The position numbers were made by a program, and so were the translations under genes. Below are positions 7,854-16,554 of a stretch of DNA of 39,407 nt, piece after piece. How positions within the stretch are numbered: position 1 is the stretch's first letter; every line of letters starts with the position of its first letter. Source of the DNA: Erysipelotrichaceae bacterium (lineage in GTDB: Bacteria; Bacillota_I; Bacilli_A; Erysipelotrichales; Erysipelotrichaceae); assembly GCA_900759455.1 (NCBI GenBank), contig CAAEVI010000128.1:1-39407 (forward strand), read 5' to 3'. The notes beneath the pieces were generated by a model, which had not been told where the DNA came from, did not search any database, and was given only the letters and a program-made list of their open reading frames with translations.

Positions 7854-7886
7854 ATTAAAAAAAGAGCTTCACAGCTCTTTTTTTAA
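7854..7886. terminator. Bidirectional intrinsic terminator
   Basis: AAAAGAGCT and AGCTCTTTT arms with a 4-nt loop and flanking A and T runs, between two converging genes; it can serve both. Confidence 0.75.
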
Positions 7887-9370
7887 TAGAGATCATTTTG
7901 TGAATCAACGTTCACCAGTCGAAACAAGGCATGCAGAAGTATGTATTCCGCATATGTATCCATGCTGCAGTAATGAAGCAGCTGCTGACGAATGGCCTTT
8001 TTTTTCTCCAAAGCACATTTCTTCATTTGCCTGTATTCTTTTACTGCATCCATACCAAACGATATTTCAAGATCATCATAGGAATATTTCGAAAAAATAG
8101 GCAGCAGTTTCTTCAATGAATACATGCCGTGCATGCGGATATGATGAACAATACCGGCCGAAAACAGAAGAGACAGATCCACCATGCGATCACACACAGA
8201 ATAGAGCCGGCGGCGATACTGCGGAAATTGCTCAGCAAGCTGATACAACCGCAGCTTTTCCGCTCCTTCCATATTATAGACAAGAATCGTTCCGCTATCA
8301 GGCAGATCCCTGAGCAGCTGCTCGATGAACGTAACCCGACAGTCCTCTTCTCCTAAAAAATCGTAATGACGCAAAGGAGCTTCCCGTGTCTCCTCAACAT
8401 CCATACTGTACTGAAAACAAAGTACATCATATGGTTTCATACCTTCATAAGGAGGAACAGCGAATGTATCCCATTCGAAATCAAGGTAAGTTACAGGATA
8501 GACAATACAATCGTCCATCCATTGCCGCAAAGCTGCACGATCGACAAAAAGTCCTTTGTTCTGTGCTGCCCGGATCTGAGCATACTGAAAGCGGAAACCC
8601 TCAACGCGTTCAAGATCAGCCTCCTGCAATGTCGCGATACCTTCGTCAAACATCTGCAGTTTATGTGCAGACTGCTGCAGATACAGAATGGAATCATCCT
8701 GGATAGGATCAGAAAAACAGGAATCAAAATATCTGCACTTTCCCCCTTTCGTGCAGATCGAACTTCGCTTGTTTTTCACTGCCGCCGGGGCTGAGAGGCA
8801 CTTTTCACATGCCGCACTGATTTCAGAAAGATCTCTCATCAAAGGCTCGCACAGTTCCTGAACTGTATGCCGCTGCTTATTTTTTTGATTAAACAGACAA
8901 TCAGTTACCAACAAAAGTGTACGCACATCCAGCCACTGTTTTCTCACATAGCCTGCGTTCAGACAAAGAATTGACACATCCTCAATCTCAATCCCCAACG
9001 CTTTCAGGACAGTCAGATGATCGGCAATCTGCTGTGCTTCGCTCTCATGAGGATAACAGCTGCGATAGCCAAAATAAATGTGAAATCCGTGTTTCCCTTT
9101 TCGCATCAATGTAATCTTGACACGTACGCCCTGCGCTTCAAAACGGGCATTGACCAATGCCTCTTTTTCATTGAGAGCCTGTAAGGCCAGAGAAGGATCA
9201 TCATTGGCCTTTCCTTCAAAATAATCATGCAGATTGAAATAAAGAACAGCCAGATCACTGATTGACGCACAGGGATGAACAAACGGGAGATAAGACTGCG
9301 GTTCATGGCAAGAGCGCCACAGCAGAGCCGGACATCGCTCAAATTTACGTATATCACTGATATGTATCAT
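7883..9370 (-). CDS. DUF2779-type protein: Cas4/RecB-like N-terminal region plus DEDD exonuclease-like C-terminal region
   Basis: A 495-aa protein. Numbering from ATG 9370 (AGGTGAT is 5 nt before it), the N-terminus has FERCPALLW with Cys13, and C206, C212 and C218 follow in the spacing CTKGGKC....C. One N-terminal plus three later cysteines is the iron-sulfur pattern of Cas4/AddB nucleases. Between them the usual D...E-x-K catalytic residues of the family are not visible (the position reads IYFGYRS), so the PD-(D/E)xK centre may be dead. The C-terminal part has YLDFEW (D297, E299), D398 in RMVDLS and YCSMD (D471), consistent with a DEDD-type RNase H-fold nuclease. Physiological role unknown; DNA or RNA processing is inferred. 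It lies 29 nt downstream of a WYL regulator gene. Confidence 0.7.
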   Translation of the reverse strand: MIHISDIRKFERCPALLWRSCHEPQSYLPFVHPCASISDLAVLYFNLHDYFEGKANDDPSLALQALNEKEALVNARFEAQGVRVKITLMRKGKHGFHIYFGYRSCYPHESEAQQIADHLTVLKALGIEIEDVSILCLNAGYVRKQWLDVRTLLLVTDCLFNQKNKQRHTVQELCEPLMRDLSEISAACEKCLSAPAAVKNKRSSICTKGGKCRYFDSCFSDPIQDDSILYLQQSAHKLQMFDEGIATLQEADLERVEGFRFQYAQIRAAQNKGLFVDRAALRQWMDDCIVYPVTYLDFEWDTFAVPPYEGMKPYDVLCFQYSMDVEETREAPLRHYDFLGEEDCRVTFIEQLLRDLPDSGTILVYNMEGAEKLRLYQLAEQFPQYRRRLYSVCDRMVDLSLLFSAGIVHHIRMHGMYSLKKLLPIFSKYSYDDLEISFGMDAVKEYRQMKKCALEKKKAIRQQLLHYCSMDTYAEYILLHALFRLVNVDSQNDLY

Positions 9371-9399
9371 TTTTATCACCTATTCTGTTCCACATTATA

Positions 9400-10359
9400 T
9401 CATATATTTTTCTGCTCTGTATAATAGGCCAACATTTGTCTGCATTGATTTGCCAGCTCTTCTCTGTATTTTTTAGGTTCCAGAAGTTGTGCGGAAGCAC
9501 CTAAACTAAGCAACAGTTCCATCAATGAATACTCTGTCTCCATCCACGTTTCCACCTCTAAAGTCAGCTCGTCGATCCACTTCATATGACTGGAAACACC
9601 TATGCGGCGTTCTGACATCAACCTTGCCTGCATCCCATAGACAAGAAAACGCGCTTTAATAAAATTTCCTTTGATCAAACCGCTTTTGCCTACATATTTT
9701 TCAAGGGAAAACCCGCTGTCTCGTTTAAAGATCTGATTGGTAAGATCAAATGAGTACATTCTTTGTTCGCTGAAACGGAACGAACGAAAATCATGAGCTC
9801 TCAAAGAATAGGCAAGACAGTAACAGGCTCCCTGATAATACAACAGCTCATAAGGCTGAATTAAAGTTGTATATGGTTCTTTGTCATGAAGCGGACGATA
9901 ACTCATCGACACACAGCAGCAATTCTGTATGGCCTGTATGCAGCGATTTACAAACCGCTGCTCCTTTTGACTCAGACCGGGAACCTGACTGCTGATGTAT
10001 ACCCCGGCTCCCTGCGCTTTCATGCTGCAATTAGACATGATTTTATCAAACGCTGACATAAATGCCGCCGAATGTATAAAATCCGCATGTGACTTCAAAT
10101 AACTGCCTGCTTCCTGTATTGCCTGTATTTCCGCTGGCTGTAATGCCACGGAAGGAAAAAGAACTTCTTCATCCAGCTGATACCCGCCATATTTTCCGGT
10201 AAACTGACGGATCACATATCCTGCCGTTTCCAGCTCTTTTTTGAATTCCCGTATATTACGGGGATTTGTTTCCAATTCTCTTGCAATCTCATTGATCTGC
10301 ATGCGGCCTCTTGCACGCAATAACTGCAGCATACGAATGCAAAGCGCACAACGATTCAT
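9400..10359 (-). CDS. WYL-domain transcriptional regulator
   Basis: A 319-aa protein with an N-terminal winged helix-turn-helix (residues ~8-65, with INEIARELETNPRNIREFKKEL), a linker, and a WYL-type ligand-sensing domain around residues 140-230 (IQPYELLYYQGACYCLAYS, then FRSFRFSEQRM). WYL domains bind nucleic acids or nucleotides in characterised members and are common in regulators of DNA-damage and defence genes. AAAGGTGATATAA precedes ATG at 10359. It lies 15 nt downstream of the ankyrin gene and just before the DUF2779 gene, so the three probably form one transcript and the regulator may act on it. Confidence 0.85.
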   Translation of the reverse strand: MNRCALCIRMLQLLRARGRMQINEIARELETNPRNIREFKKELETAGYVIRQFTGKYGGYQLDEEVLFPSVALQPAEIQAIQEAGSYLKSHADFIHSAAFMSAFDKIMSNCSMKAQGAGVYISSQVPGLSQKEQRFVNRCIQAIQNCCCVSMSYRPLHDKEPYTTLIQPYELLYYQGACYCLAYSLRAHDFRSFRFSEQRMYSFDLTNQIFKRDSGFSLEKYVGKSGLIKGNFIKARFLVYGMQARLMSERRIGVSSHMKWIDELTLEVETWMETEYSLMELLLSLGASAQLLEPKKYREELANQCRQMLAYYTEQKNI

Positions 10360-10374
10360 TTATATCACCTTTCT

Positions 10375-10716
10375 TCAAACATGATATGCAATAAAACGGC
10401 TCGGATACAGTCCATATCCCGGTTTAGGATCATGAAGGACAGGCACTACCCCGCGATAAGCAAGCGGCGCAATCATCTCTCCAATACCTCGATCCAGCGC
10501 AAATCCTAAAGCTTCATCGACCTGACATGCACCGGCATCGATCAATGTGTTGACCACATCAAGATTCCGTGTGAAAACAGCATGGAGCAAAATCGGGTAA
10601 CCATTGAAAATCCAGCTTGGATCAGCACCATAACGAATCAGTTCTTTCACACGGTGCGCATCTTCATCCCAAACAGCACTCAGTAATTCTTTTGCCAACT
10701 TTCTCTCTTTCGTCAT
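10375..10716 (-). CDS. Small ankyrin-repeat protein
   Basis: A 113-aa protein with two to three ankyrin units: DEDAHRVKELIRYGADPS, LLHAVFTRNLDVVNTLIDAGA and a degenerate third. No other domain is present. Such small ankyrin proteins act through protein binding; the partner is unknown. AAAGGATGTG precedes the ATG at 10716. It is the first gene of the probable ankyrin-WYL-DUF2779 unit. Confidence 0.8.
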   Translation of the reverse strand: MTKERKLAKELLSAVWDEDAHRVKELIRYGADPSWIFNGYPILLHAVFTRNLDVVNTLIDAGACQVDEALGFALDRGIGEMIAPLAYRGVVPVLHDPKPGYGLYPSRFIAYHV

Positions 10717-10812
10717 ATAGACACATCCTTTCTGATTACTGTCTACAGTATAAAACCGTTTATAACATTATTCATGTCATAATAAATCATATCATTATTT
10801 TAAATAAAATCA

Positions 10813-10845
10813 TCAAAAAAAAGAATCGGCAACCCGATTCTTTTA
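10813..10845 (-). terminator. Intrinsic terminator after lipoprotein gene
   Basis: Perfect 11-bp arms (10819-10829 and 10834-10844), 4-nt loop, T-run on the minus strand. Confidence 0.8.
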
Positions 10846-11361
10846 TCATTGTTCTTCATAATAGGGAGAAGTTTGTGGTACATAATGGTTCATAACATCA
10901 ACTACAGCAGACATATCTGTATCTCGATCATAAAGCAGCAAATAGTCCTGATAAACAAAACCGTTATATTGCTGTTTCTGCCCGTCTTTTTCAACATAAA
11001 CAGTTCCATCTTCCTTTATCTGACTAATGATCTGCTTCATGGATTCGTCTTCCGTATCGATCCGATACAGATAAACCATGCTTCCGTTAATATTTACGCT
11101 CCTACCATCATATGCGGCAAAGGGGATATCATCGATTTTCTCTGCCTGAGTGATCTTTATATCATTCTCCTGCAGATACTGCATGATTCCATCCAATGTT
11201 TTTTTACCTGCCTCACCGGCTTTATCAGCTTCATTTTTAACTTTTTCAGCCGCATCATCTGCTGTTTTCTTCATATCTTCGCTTGTTTTCGAAGCATCAC
11301 CGCAGCCGGCAAGCAACATTGAACAAAACAATACAGCACATGTAACTTTCATCCATTTCAT
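10846..11361 (-). CDS. Lipoprotein of unknown function
   Basis: A 171-aa secreted lipoprotein: a hydrophobic signal with lipobox LLAGC (Cys20) is followed by a charged, probably helical segment rich in Lys, Glu, Ala and Asp (residues ~24-55), then a small globular domain with Tyr- and Asp-rich strands. AGGAGGAATCTTTT precedes ATG 11361. The globular part is not recognised. It is flanked by the ssb-like gene upstream (72 nt) and its own terminator downstream. Confidence 0.75.
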   Translation of the reverse strand: MKWMKVTCAVLFCSMLLAGCGDASKTSEDMKKTADDAAEKVKNEADKAGEAGKKTLDGIMQYLQENDIKITQAEKIDDIPFAAYDGRSVNINGSMVYLYRIDTEDESMKQIISQIKEDGTVYVEKDGQKQQYNGFVYQDYLLLYDRDTDMSAVVDVMNHYVPQTSPYYEEQ

Positions 11362-11433
11362 AAAAGATTCCTCCTGTCATCTTTTAGTATGGATGATTGC
11401 CGGTTTAATATACCTGTTGCCGGTATAAATCAA

Positions 11434-11757
11434 TCAGGAATGATCTGCTTTCTTTACGAAAGTCACTTTTTCTGCAATCACTTCGTAATTGCGGTAGGTA
11501 ACATTATCCCTTCGATTCAGATGTGTTGCCATTCTTCCTTTGACTGCCACGACATCATTTACTGCGCATACATCACATGTTGTCTGCGCTATTCCTTTCC
11601 ATAGTGTAACCGCAATTTCATCCTGTTCATAAACACCTTCACTATTGGCAAAAGGTCGATCCACGCTGATCAGCATAGTAGCACACTGATAACCGCTTGC
11701 GGTCTCTCTCATATATGGCAGTTCAATTACTTTCCCCACTAATACAACAACATTCAT
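11434..11757 (-). CDS. Short single-stranded DNA-binding protein (OB fold)
   Basis: A 107-aa SSB-like protein: MNVVVLVGKVIELPYMRET, ATMLISVDRPF, DEIAVTLWKGIAQ and VAVKGRMATHL trace the strands of the SSB OB fold. Length and the C-terminus (KKADHS) show it lacks the long linker and acidic tail (DDDIPF type) that recruits partner proteins, so it is comparable to the accessory SsbB/YwpH class and unlikely to be the essential replication SSB. The GGAGGGG ribosome site lies inside a 10-codon upstream ORF that stops 3 nt before this ATG. Confidence 0.85.
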   Translation of the reverse strand: MNVVVLVGKVIELPYMRETASGYQCATMLISVDRPFANSEGVYEQDEIAVTLWKGIAQTTCDVCAVNDVVAVKGRMATHLNRRDNVTYRNYEVIAEKVTFVKKADHS

Positions 11758-11760
11758 TTG

Positions 11761-11793
11761 CTACCCCTCCTTCCGGTATGAGTATCGACTCAT
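11761..11793 (-). CDS. 10-residue leader ORF upstream of the ssb-like gene
   Basis: GGGGGTGATATAT precedes ATG 11793; the frame reads MSRYSYRKEG and stops at 11761, three bases before the ssb-like ATG. Its last codons are the downstream gene's Shine-Dalgarno sequence, so ribosomes translating the leader would affect initiation there. A perfect inverted repeat (7-bp arms, loop CGAT) covers its start codon. Too short to be judged by coding statistics. Confidence 0.4.
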   Translation of the reverse strand: MSRYSYRKEG

Positions 11794-11795
11794 AT
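11778..11795. promoter_or_regulatory. 18-bp inverted repeat at leader start
   Basis: TATGAGT-CGAT-ACTCATA on the minus strand. As RNA it would hide the leader ATG in a short hairpin; as DNA it could be an operator. Confidence 0.4.
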
Positions 11796-11880
11796 ATATC
11801 ACCCCCTCAGCTGCAGCAAAATCTTAACATTTCATGCTTTAAAACAAAAACTGCCTATTTAAACAAAAATCCTCCTATTT

Positions 11881-11910
11881 TAAAAAAAACTGCCGTATTT
11901 CGACAGTTTT
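11881..11910 (-). terminator. Intrinsic terminator after M16 operon
   Basis: 10-bp arms (11886-11895, 11901-11910; one G-U pair), 5-nt loop, then eight Ts on the minus strand. It abuts the stop codon of the YmfH-like gene. Confidence 0.8.
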
Positions 11911-13209
11911 CTATAGATTTGAATCAGATAGAGTATTCTTTGGAACGATGGTAACGACCGCCTTATTACTGAGATCCAGATGTCGTAGTACATCAATAAT
12001 ATCTTCTGCATGGATGGAGTTGATCATATCCATTCCCTCAAAATAATCATAACCGGCAAATGTGCTTCGCACATAACCGATCGCGATATCATCGAAACTG
12101 TTTAATGTGCGGACAGCCTGTCCGTAATAACGATGTTTCAGCTGACGAAGCTGCTCCTCATTGATCTGCGCATTGCGAATCTGTGTACAAACCTTGTCAA
12201 TCAGATTCTCGAATTCAACATATTTTGCTGTTTCAGTATAGAACATCATCACACCATAATCTTCGCCAAAATCAACATCTGCACCGACATAATCAGAAAT
12301 AATTCCTTGATCCAGCCATTCCTGGTATTCCGGCGCAAGCGAAGAAAAATAAAGATCCTGTGCAAGTCGCAGACACCACTCCTGACGAAGACGTTCTTTC
12401 ACATCTTTGGCCGGGCAAAGTTTATATGCAACGGCTGTTTTCGGGATACTGATATCCATTTCAAATGTAAAACGTTCCCTCGCCACGCTCTCTGCCTCAA
12501 CAACTGCTTTGCGTCGGATATTGCAAAGCGGGGCAAACTGTTTTCGATTCTGGTTTGATCGAATGACATCCATGATTTTTTGAGGATCTTTTCCGCTGAT
12601 GCCGATCAGCATCATAGTGGATGGATGATAATTTCGCTCATAACATGTATCCAGCTGCTGCTTTGTGATTGAGCGCACGCTTTGCTCATCGCCGCCAATA
12701 TCATATTTTAACGGATGCTCGTGATAAAGCGATTTGTAAAGTTCCATCAGCAGACGTGCATCGCTCATTTGAAGATACATGTTCAATTCAGAAACAATGA
12801 TTCCCTTTTCTTTCTCAACAGACGCTTCCGTAATATCAAGCTGCTGTACAAAATCCAATAAAAGATTCAATGGTCTTTCTATATCGGAACTGGTCGAAAA
12901 ATAGTAAGCTGTCTCGTTATATGAAGTAAAAGCATTTACATTGGCTCCCATGGAAGAAAATTCATTCATGACGTCTCTGTCTTTTTTTTCAAACATCTTA
13001 TGCTCAAGAAAATGAGCGATTCCTGCAGGATAAGAGTACAGGATACCATTTTGATCTGTCTGCTGAAGATCCATTGCCCCTAAAGGCGTGGCCATCATGA
13101 AAAAAGAACGTTCATAATTTTCCTTCTGCCATAAAATGACACGCAGTCCATTTTCCAGCGTTTCTGTATAGTACGTTTCCTGATAATGCTCATTAACGAT
13201 TCTCTTCAT
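11911..13209 (-). CDS. M16 zinc metallopeptidase, YmfH-like (active partner)
   Basis: A 432-aa M16 family (pitrilysin/processing peptidase) protein. The zinc motif HxxEH is present as HFLEH at residues 66-70, with the downstream glutamate in EKGIIVSELNMY about 75 residues later. GGAGGGCACAG precedes ATG 13209. It overlaps the upstream M16 gene by 17 nt. In Firmicutes the YmfF/YmfH pair is expected to form a heterodimer in which this subunit supplies the catalytic site; the substrate is unsettled. Assignment as the catalytic partner rests on the visible zinc site. Confidence 0.88.
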   Translation of the reverse strand: MKRIVNEHYQETYYTETLENGLRVILWQKENYERSFFMMATPLGAMDLQQTDQNGILYSYPAGIAHFLEHKMFEKKDRDVMNEFSSMGANVNAFTSYNETAYYFSTSSDIERPLNLLLDFVQQLDITEASVEKEKGIIVSELNMYLQMSDARLLMELYKSLYHEHPLKYDIGGDEQSVRSITKQQLDTCYERNYHPSTMMLIGISGKDPQKIMDVIRSNQNRKQFAPLCNIRRKAVVEAESVARERFTFEMDISIPKTAVAYKLCPAKDVKERLRQEWCLRLAQDLYFSSLAPEYQEWLDQGIISDYVGADVDFGEDYGVMMFYTETAKYVEFENLIDKVCTQIRNAQINEEQLRQLKHRYYGQAVRTLNSFDDIAIGYVRSTFAGYDYFEGMDMINSIHAEDIIDVLRHLDLSNKAVVTIVPKNTLSDSNL

Positions 13210-14446
13210 CTGTGCCCTCCTCGCTTGTTACGATATACGTAGTCTTCTGCTCTAAGCGCTGTGCCATTTCGATAACATCCGCCCGCGTTACTTTTTGAAT
13301 ACATTCAATGATATCTTTGCTCGTGTATTCCCGGTTCAGCAAATCATTTTGATAACGAAGCGTCGCCATTGTATTCATAACGTCGTCTCCGGCTTTCAAA
13401 GAGTTAATGATCATCGTCTTTGTTACAGTCAGCAGTTCCTCATCAAAAGTGCCGTTTTTCAATGTCTCGATCTGCTCCTGGATCAGCGTCAGTACCTGAT
13501 CAATATCTTTTTTTTCGATGCCGGTCGTAATTCCCATTGCACCGTCAAAAGCAATCAGATTAGAATAAATCGAGTAACATAAACTGTTTTTTTCACGGAC
13601 ATTTTGAAACAGCAGACTGGTCGAATACTGTCCGAGCATCGCATTCATTACACGCAATGCATAATACTTTGGATCCTTCACATCCGTATGCGTAAAATAT
13701 ACCTGCATCAATGATGTCTGAGGAATAGATCTTGTTTCCTGTATGATTTCAGGAGAATCAGTGCTGTCAATTGCATAATATGACTCTATGTCCTTTTTAC
13801 GCGGTTTCCATTCAAAACAGCCGCCGATTGCATCAATTGTATGCTTTCGATCCAGATCACCGCACACGATCACATCAATGCCGCTTTCCTCCAGCAATGC
13901 GCGATGTGCTTCCTTAATTTCTTCTAAAGTCGTCTTCTGTAAGATTTCTTCCTCACCTAATGCACTGATTGCCAATGCATGATCTTTACCGGCATATTTT
14001 AAACCTAGATGTACTACATACTGAGAAGCATCATCACGCATTCGTTTCAGTTTAGATAATAATATGCGCTTAGCTTCTTTCAAACTGTCTTCACTCAGCA
14101 GCGGGCGAAGAATCATCTCCCTTAAAAAATGTATTCCTTCATCGAGCAAGGATTCATCTTCTGCAAAACGGGGATGAATCATCTTGGCACGGAGCTCCAG
14201 CACCTGTGCCTGCCCATATCCGATTGTCTGTGCCCCAATGCTCATTCCATATAACTCATCGAGACGCTGACTCATTTTTTGTTTTGTAGGATAAATTTCC
14301 AATCGATCGCTCATCATAAGGGCAAGCAGCGAATAAACAGTAGCTGTTTCTCTGCGCAAAGGCTGTATAAAGCGAAAATAAAACCCGACATCTTTAAATT
14401 TGGTTGTTTCCAACACATGCAGCTGAACACCTTGGCATATATTCAT
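13193..14446 (-). CDS. M16 peptidase-like protein, YmfF-like (non-catalytic partner)
   Basis: A 417-aa M16-fold protein without an HxxEH motif; the equivalent region reads YSLLALMMSDRLEIYP. The C-terminal half keeps the substrate-side features (SLLFQNVREKNSLCYSIYS, an R...Y arrangement). Loss of the zinc site fits the YmfF half of the pair. The start at 14446 follows GGGAGG by 7-8 nt; a TTG two codons upstream is less well placed. It lies directly upstream of the active partner and overlaps it. Confidence 0.85.
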   Translation of the reverse strand: MNICQGVQLHVLETTKFKDVGFYFRFIQPLRRETATVYSLLALMMSDRLEIYPTKQKMSQRLDELYGMSIGAQTIGYGQAQVLELRAKMIHPRFAEDESLLDEGIHFLREMILRPLLSEDSLKEAKRILLSKLKRMRDDASQYVVHLGLKYAGKDHALAISALGEEEILQKTTLEEIKEAHRALLEESGIDVIVCGDLDRKHTIDAIGGCFEWKPRKKDIESYYAIDSTDSPEIIQETRSIPQTSLMQVYFTHTDVKDPKYYALRVMNAMLGQYSTSLLFQNVREKNSLCYSIYSNLIAFDGAMGITTGIEKKDIDQVLTLIQEQIETLKNGTFDEELLTVTKTMIINSLKAGDDVMNTMATLRYQNDLLNREYTSKDIIECIQKVTRADVIEMAQRLEQKTTYIVTSEEGTDEENR

Positions 14447-14535
14447 AGACAAACCTCCCTGTTTTTTTAGTATGTGTATAGTCTAACATAAAATACCGAA
14501 AAGCACACGTCTCCGTCACAGAACATATAAGCAAA

Positions 14536-14579
14536 ATGAAAAAACATCTTTCGACATTTTAAGGTCAAAAGATGTTTTC
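14536..14579 (-). terminator. Intrinsic terminator after NlpC/P60 gene
   Basis: 15-bp stem (14541-14555 with 14564-14578, one mismatch) followed by a short T-run on the minus strand. Confidence 0.75.
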
Positions 14580-14590
14580 ATACATAGCTT

Positions 14591-15736
14591 TTATTTAATA
14601 CGAATAAATACAGGTCCTGAACCAACATAAGCAGACGAAATTACTGTCTGATTGCCATGCCAGCCTCCATGTACAGCCTGTCCGCCGCCGATATAAACGG
14701 CAATATGAGCCATTCCAAGACCACCATCCGCATAGTAAATCAAATCACCTGGCTGAGGATCGTTAGTAACGACACCCAGTGACAGATAACCGGCCGGAGC
14801 ACTGTGGAAATAGATTCCGTTCGCTGCCAATGCATTAGTTACAAGCATCGTGCAATCCTGATTAACTCCCAACTGAGCCAGCGCCGCACTTACGATTCCG
14901 CTTGCGCTGCCGTTATATGATCCTGATACAGAAGAACCACTGGATGAAGAACCAGTTGAACTGCTCTGCTGCTGTTTCTGCTGTTCTTCCTTTCTCTTCT
15001 TTTCGGCCTTTTCTCTATCTACTGTTTCTTTATCAGTAGCGATACCATACTCATCGAATACGTATTCAACACCATCGATTTCTTTAGTCGTATCTACCAG
15101 CACTTCTCCGTATTCAGTCAGATAATAGGCATTATCGTCTTCATCATACTTCCAACCGGTATACAGAACGCCGTATTCATCCAGATAATATGTCTTATCA
15201 CCGATCTGGACTTCATTTGTAGCCATTGTTCCGTCTTCATAGAAATAATGCTTTCTGCCGTTAATTGTCTTCCATCCGGTAACTTTCTGTCCGTTCTCAT
15301 CAACATAGACATATGTTCCGTCTTCCATTTCGATGTACTGCTCCGTAACAGCAAAACCATGATCATCATACAGATAATCTTCGTTCCAGCCTTTCAGAAG
15401 ACGTCCGTCTTTCTGGAAATAATAATTTACATCGTCAATCGTCTGTTCTCCGCTGACCATCTTTCCGTTGCTGCCAAAATAGTATTGGAAGCTGTCAATT
15501 TCCTGCCAGCCGAAAACCATTTCTCCTTCTTCGTTAAAATAATATGTTCCTTCGTCCAGATGGAGCCATCCGGTTGCCTGCTCTCTCGTTGATTCAAGAA
15601 CATAGTAGCGATCAGCCCCTTCGCCATGCCATCCCGGCTGTGCTTCATAGGCATATACAGTAGAGATCACAGGTACGCAAGTGGCAAAGCACAGAGCGAT
15701 TGCGATCTTCTTACCGTTTTTCTCGATAAAATTCAT
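14591..15736 (-). CDS. Secreted choline-binding-repeat NlpC/P60 cell-wall hydrolase
   Basis: A 381-aa exported protein. A signal peptide covers residues 1-~30 (cleavage near VYA-YEA). Residues ~33-235 hold about nine cell-wall-binding repeats of ~20 aa (GW....YYF...G.M pattern), which in related proteins bind choline or other wall polymers. A low-complexity linker (~240-278: Lys/Glu/Gln, then Ser/Gly) leads to a C-terminal NlpC/P60-like domain with Cys295 in QDCTML, His344 in MAHIAVYIGGG and a second His near 356. It should cleave peptidoglycan stem peptides; specificity cannot be told. A good vegetative promoter lies upstream and a terminator downstream, so it is monocistronic. Confidence 0.88.
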   Translation of the reverse strand: MNFIEKNGKKIAIALCFATCVPVISTVYAYEAQPGWHGEGADRYYVLESTREQATGWLHLDEGTYYFNEEGEMVFGWQEIDSFQYYFGSNGKMVSGEQTIDDVNYYFQKDGRLLKGWNEDYLYDDHGFAVTEQYIEMEDGTYVYVDENGQKVTGWKTINGRKHYFYEDGTMATNEVQIGDKTYYLDEYGVLYTGWKYDEDDNAYYLTEYGEVLVDTTKEIDGVEYVFDEYGIATDKETVDREKAEKKRKEEQQKQQQSSSTGSSSSGSSVSGSYNGSASGIVSAALAQLGVNQDCTMLVTNALAANGIYFHSAPAGYLSLGVVTNDPQPGDLIYYADGGLGMAHIAVYIGGGQAVHGGWHGNQTVISSAYVGSGPVFIRIK

Positions 15737-15765
15737 CTCGACTCACCTCAATTACCAACGCAAAC

Positions 15766-15794
15766 ACTATACCATAACTTCTCTTTTCTTGCAA
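15766..15794 (-). promoter_or_regulatory. Sigma-A promoter of the NlpC/P60 gene
   Basis: Minus strand TTGCAA (15789-15794), 17-bp spacer, TATAGT (15766-15771), about 30 nt before the start codon. Confidence 0.65.
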
Positions 15795-15954
15795 ATTTGT
15801 AAGATGAAAAACCGCTTTGGCAATCATCCTTTGCCCTTTGAAAACCCTTTGTTTAAAGGCATATGAAAGAACTATGTGAGTTTGTGTGATTTTAGATGAT
15901 TTACGTTATTTTACAATTAACGACAGCATAAAATAGCTTATATGATAATCTTTA

Positions 15955-16554
15955 TCAAGACTGTTTTTCAACTTGTCCGACATCCTGATCATATACCTCT
16001 GTCACATGCCATTGCATCTCTTTATGATATGCGAATAGAATACGGATAAAGGAAATGACACAAGCAATCAGGCAAAGAGAAGAGAAAACAGCTGTAATGA
16101 TACCTATGATCCTGACAGCATTTACGACATCCTGCAGAGACGAAGCAGAGCATCCCTTGATGAATAAGAGGATGCAGCCCAAAAGATAAAGAAGTACCAA
16201 TATGATCCATGTGTAATAAAAACTTTTATGCCTGCTGTAGTAAAGCAGAAACAGACTGAGCATTAACAAGATCCATTCCCAAATGTGAATACTGATGCCT
16301 GCACTATACAAATAGGACAATACACCGGAAGGTGCTGACATCATCGACAATACCATTCTAGCAATGACATATAGCTGCATCGTTTCATCATTCAGCAACG
16401 AGAACAATGAAGCATAATCTGTCAAAGCTATCAAACGAACTGAAGTATAAATAGCAAAACACGCAATTACGATCCAGCCAGCCCAGCATAATGTTTTAAC
16501 AAGAAGACATCTTTTCCGTTTTGTATCGACAAAGCTGTCAAGATAATTATTCAT
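15955..16554 (-). CDS. Integral membrane protein of unknown function
   Basis: A 199-aa protein with four likely membrane spans: residues ~18-45, ~90-108, ~112-134 and ~146-175, with a short basic N-terminus and a polar C-terminal tail. No recognised family. It overlaps the end of trmL by 8 nt and is the last gene of the rdgB-trmL unit; nothing in it suggests a tRNA or nucleotide role. No convincing terminator follows; the 218 nt to the next gene hold only that gene's promoter. Confidence 0.65.
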   Translation of the reverse strand: MNNYLDSFVDTKRKRCLLVKTLCWAGWIVIACFAIYTSVRLIALTDYASLFSLLNDETMQLYVIARMVLSMMSAPSGVLSYLYSAGISIHIWEWILLMLSLFLLYYSRHKSFYYTWIILVLLYLLGCILLFIKGCSASSLQDVVNAVRIIGIITAVFSSLCLIACVISFIRILFAYHKEMQWHVTEVYDQDVGQVEKQS

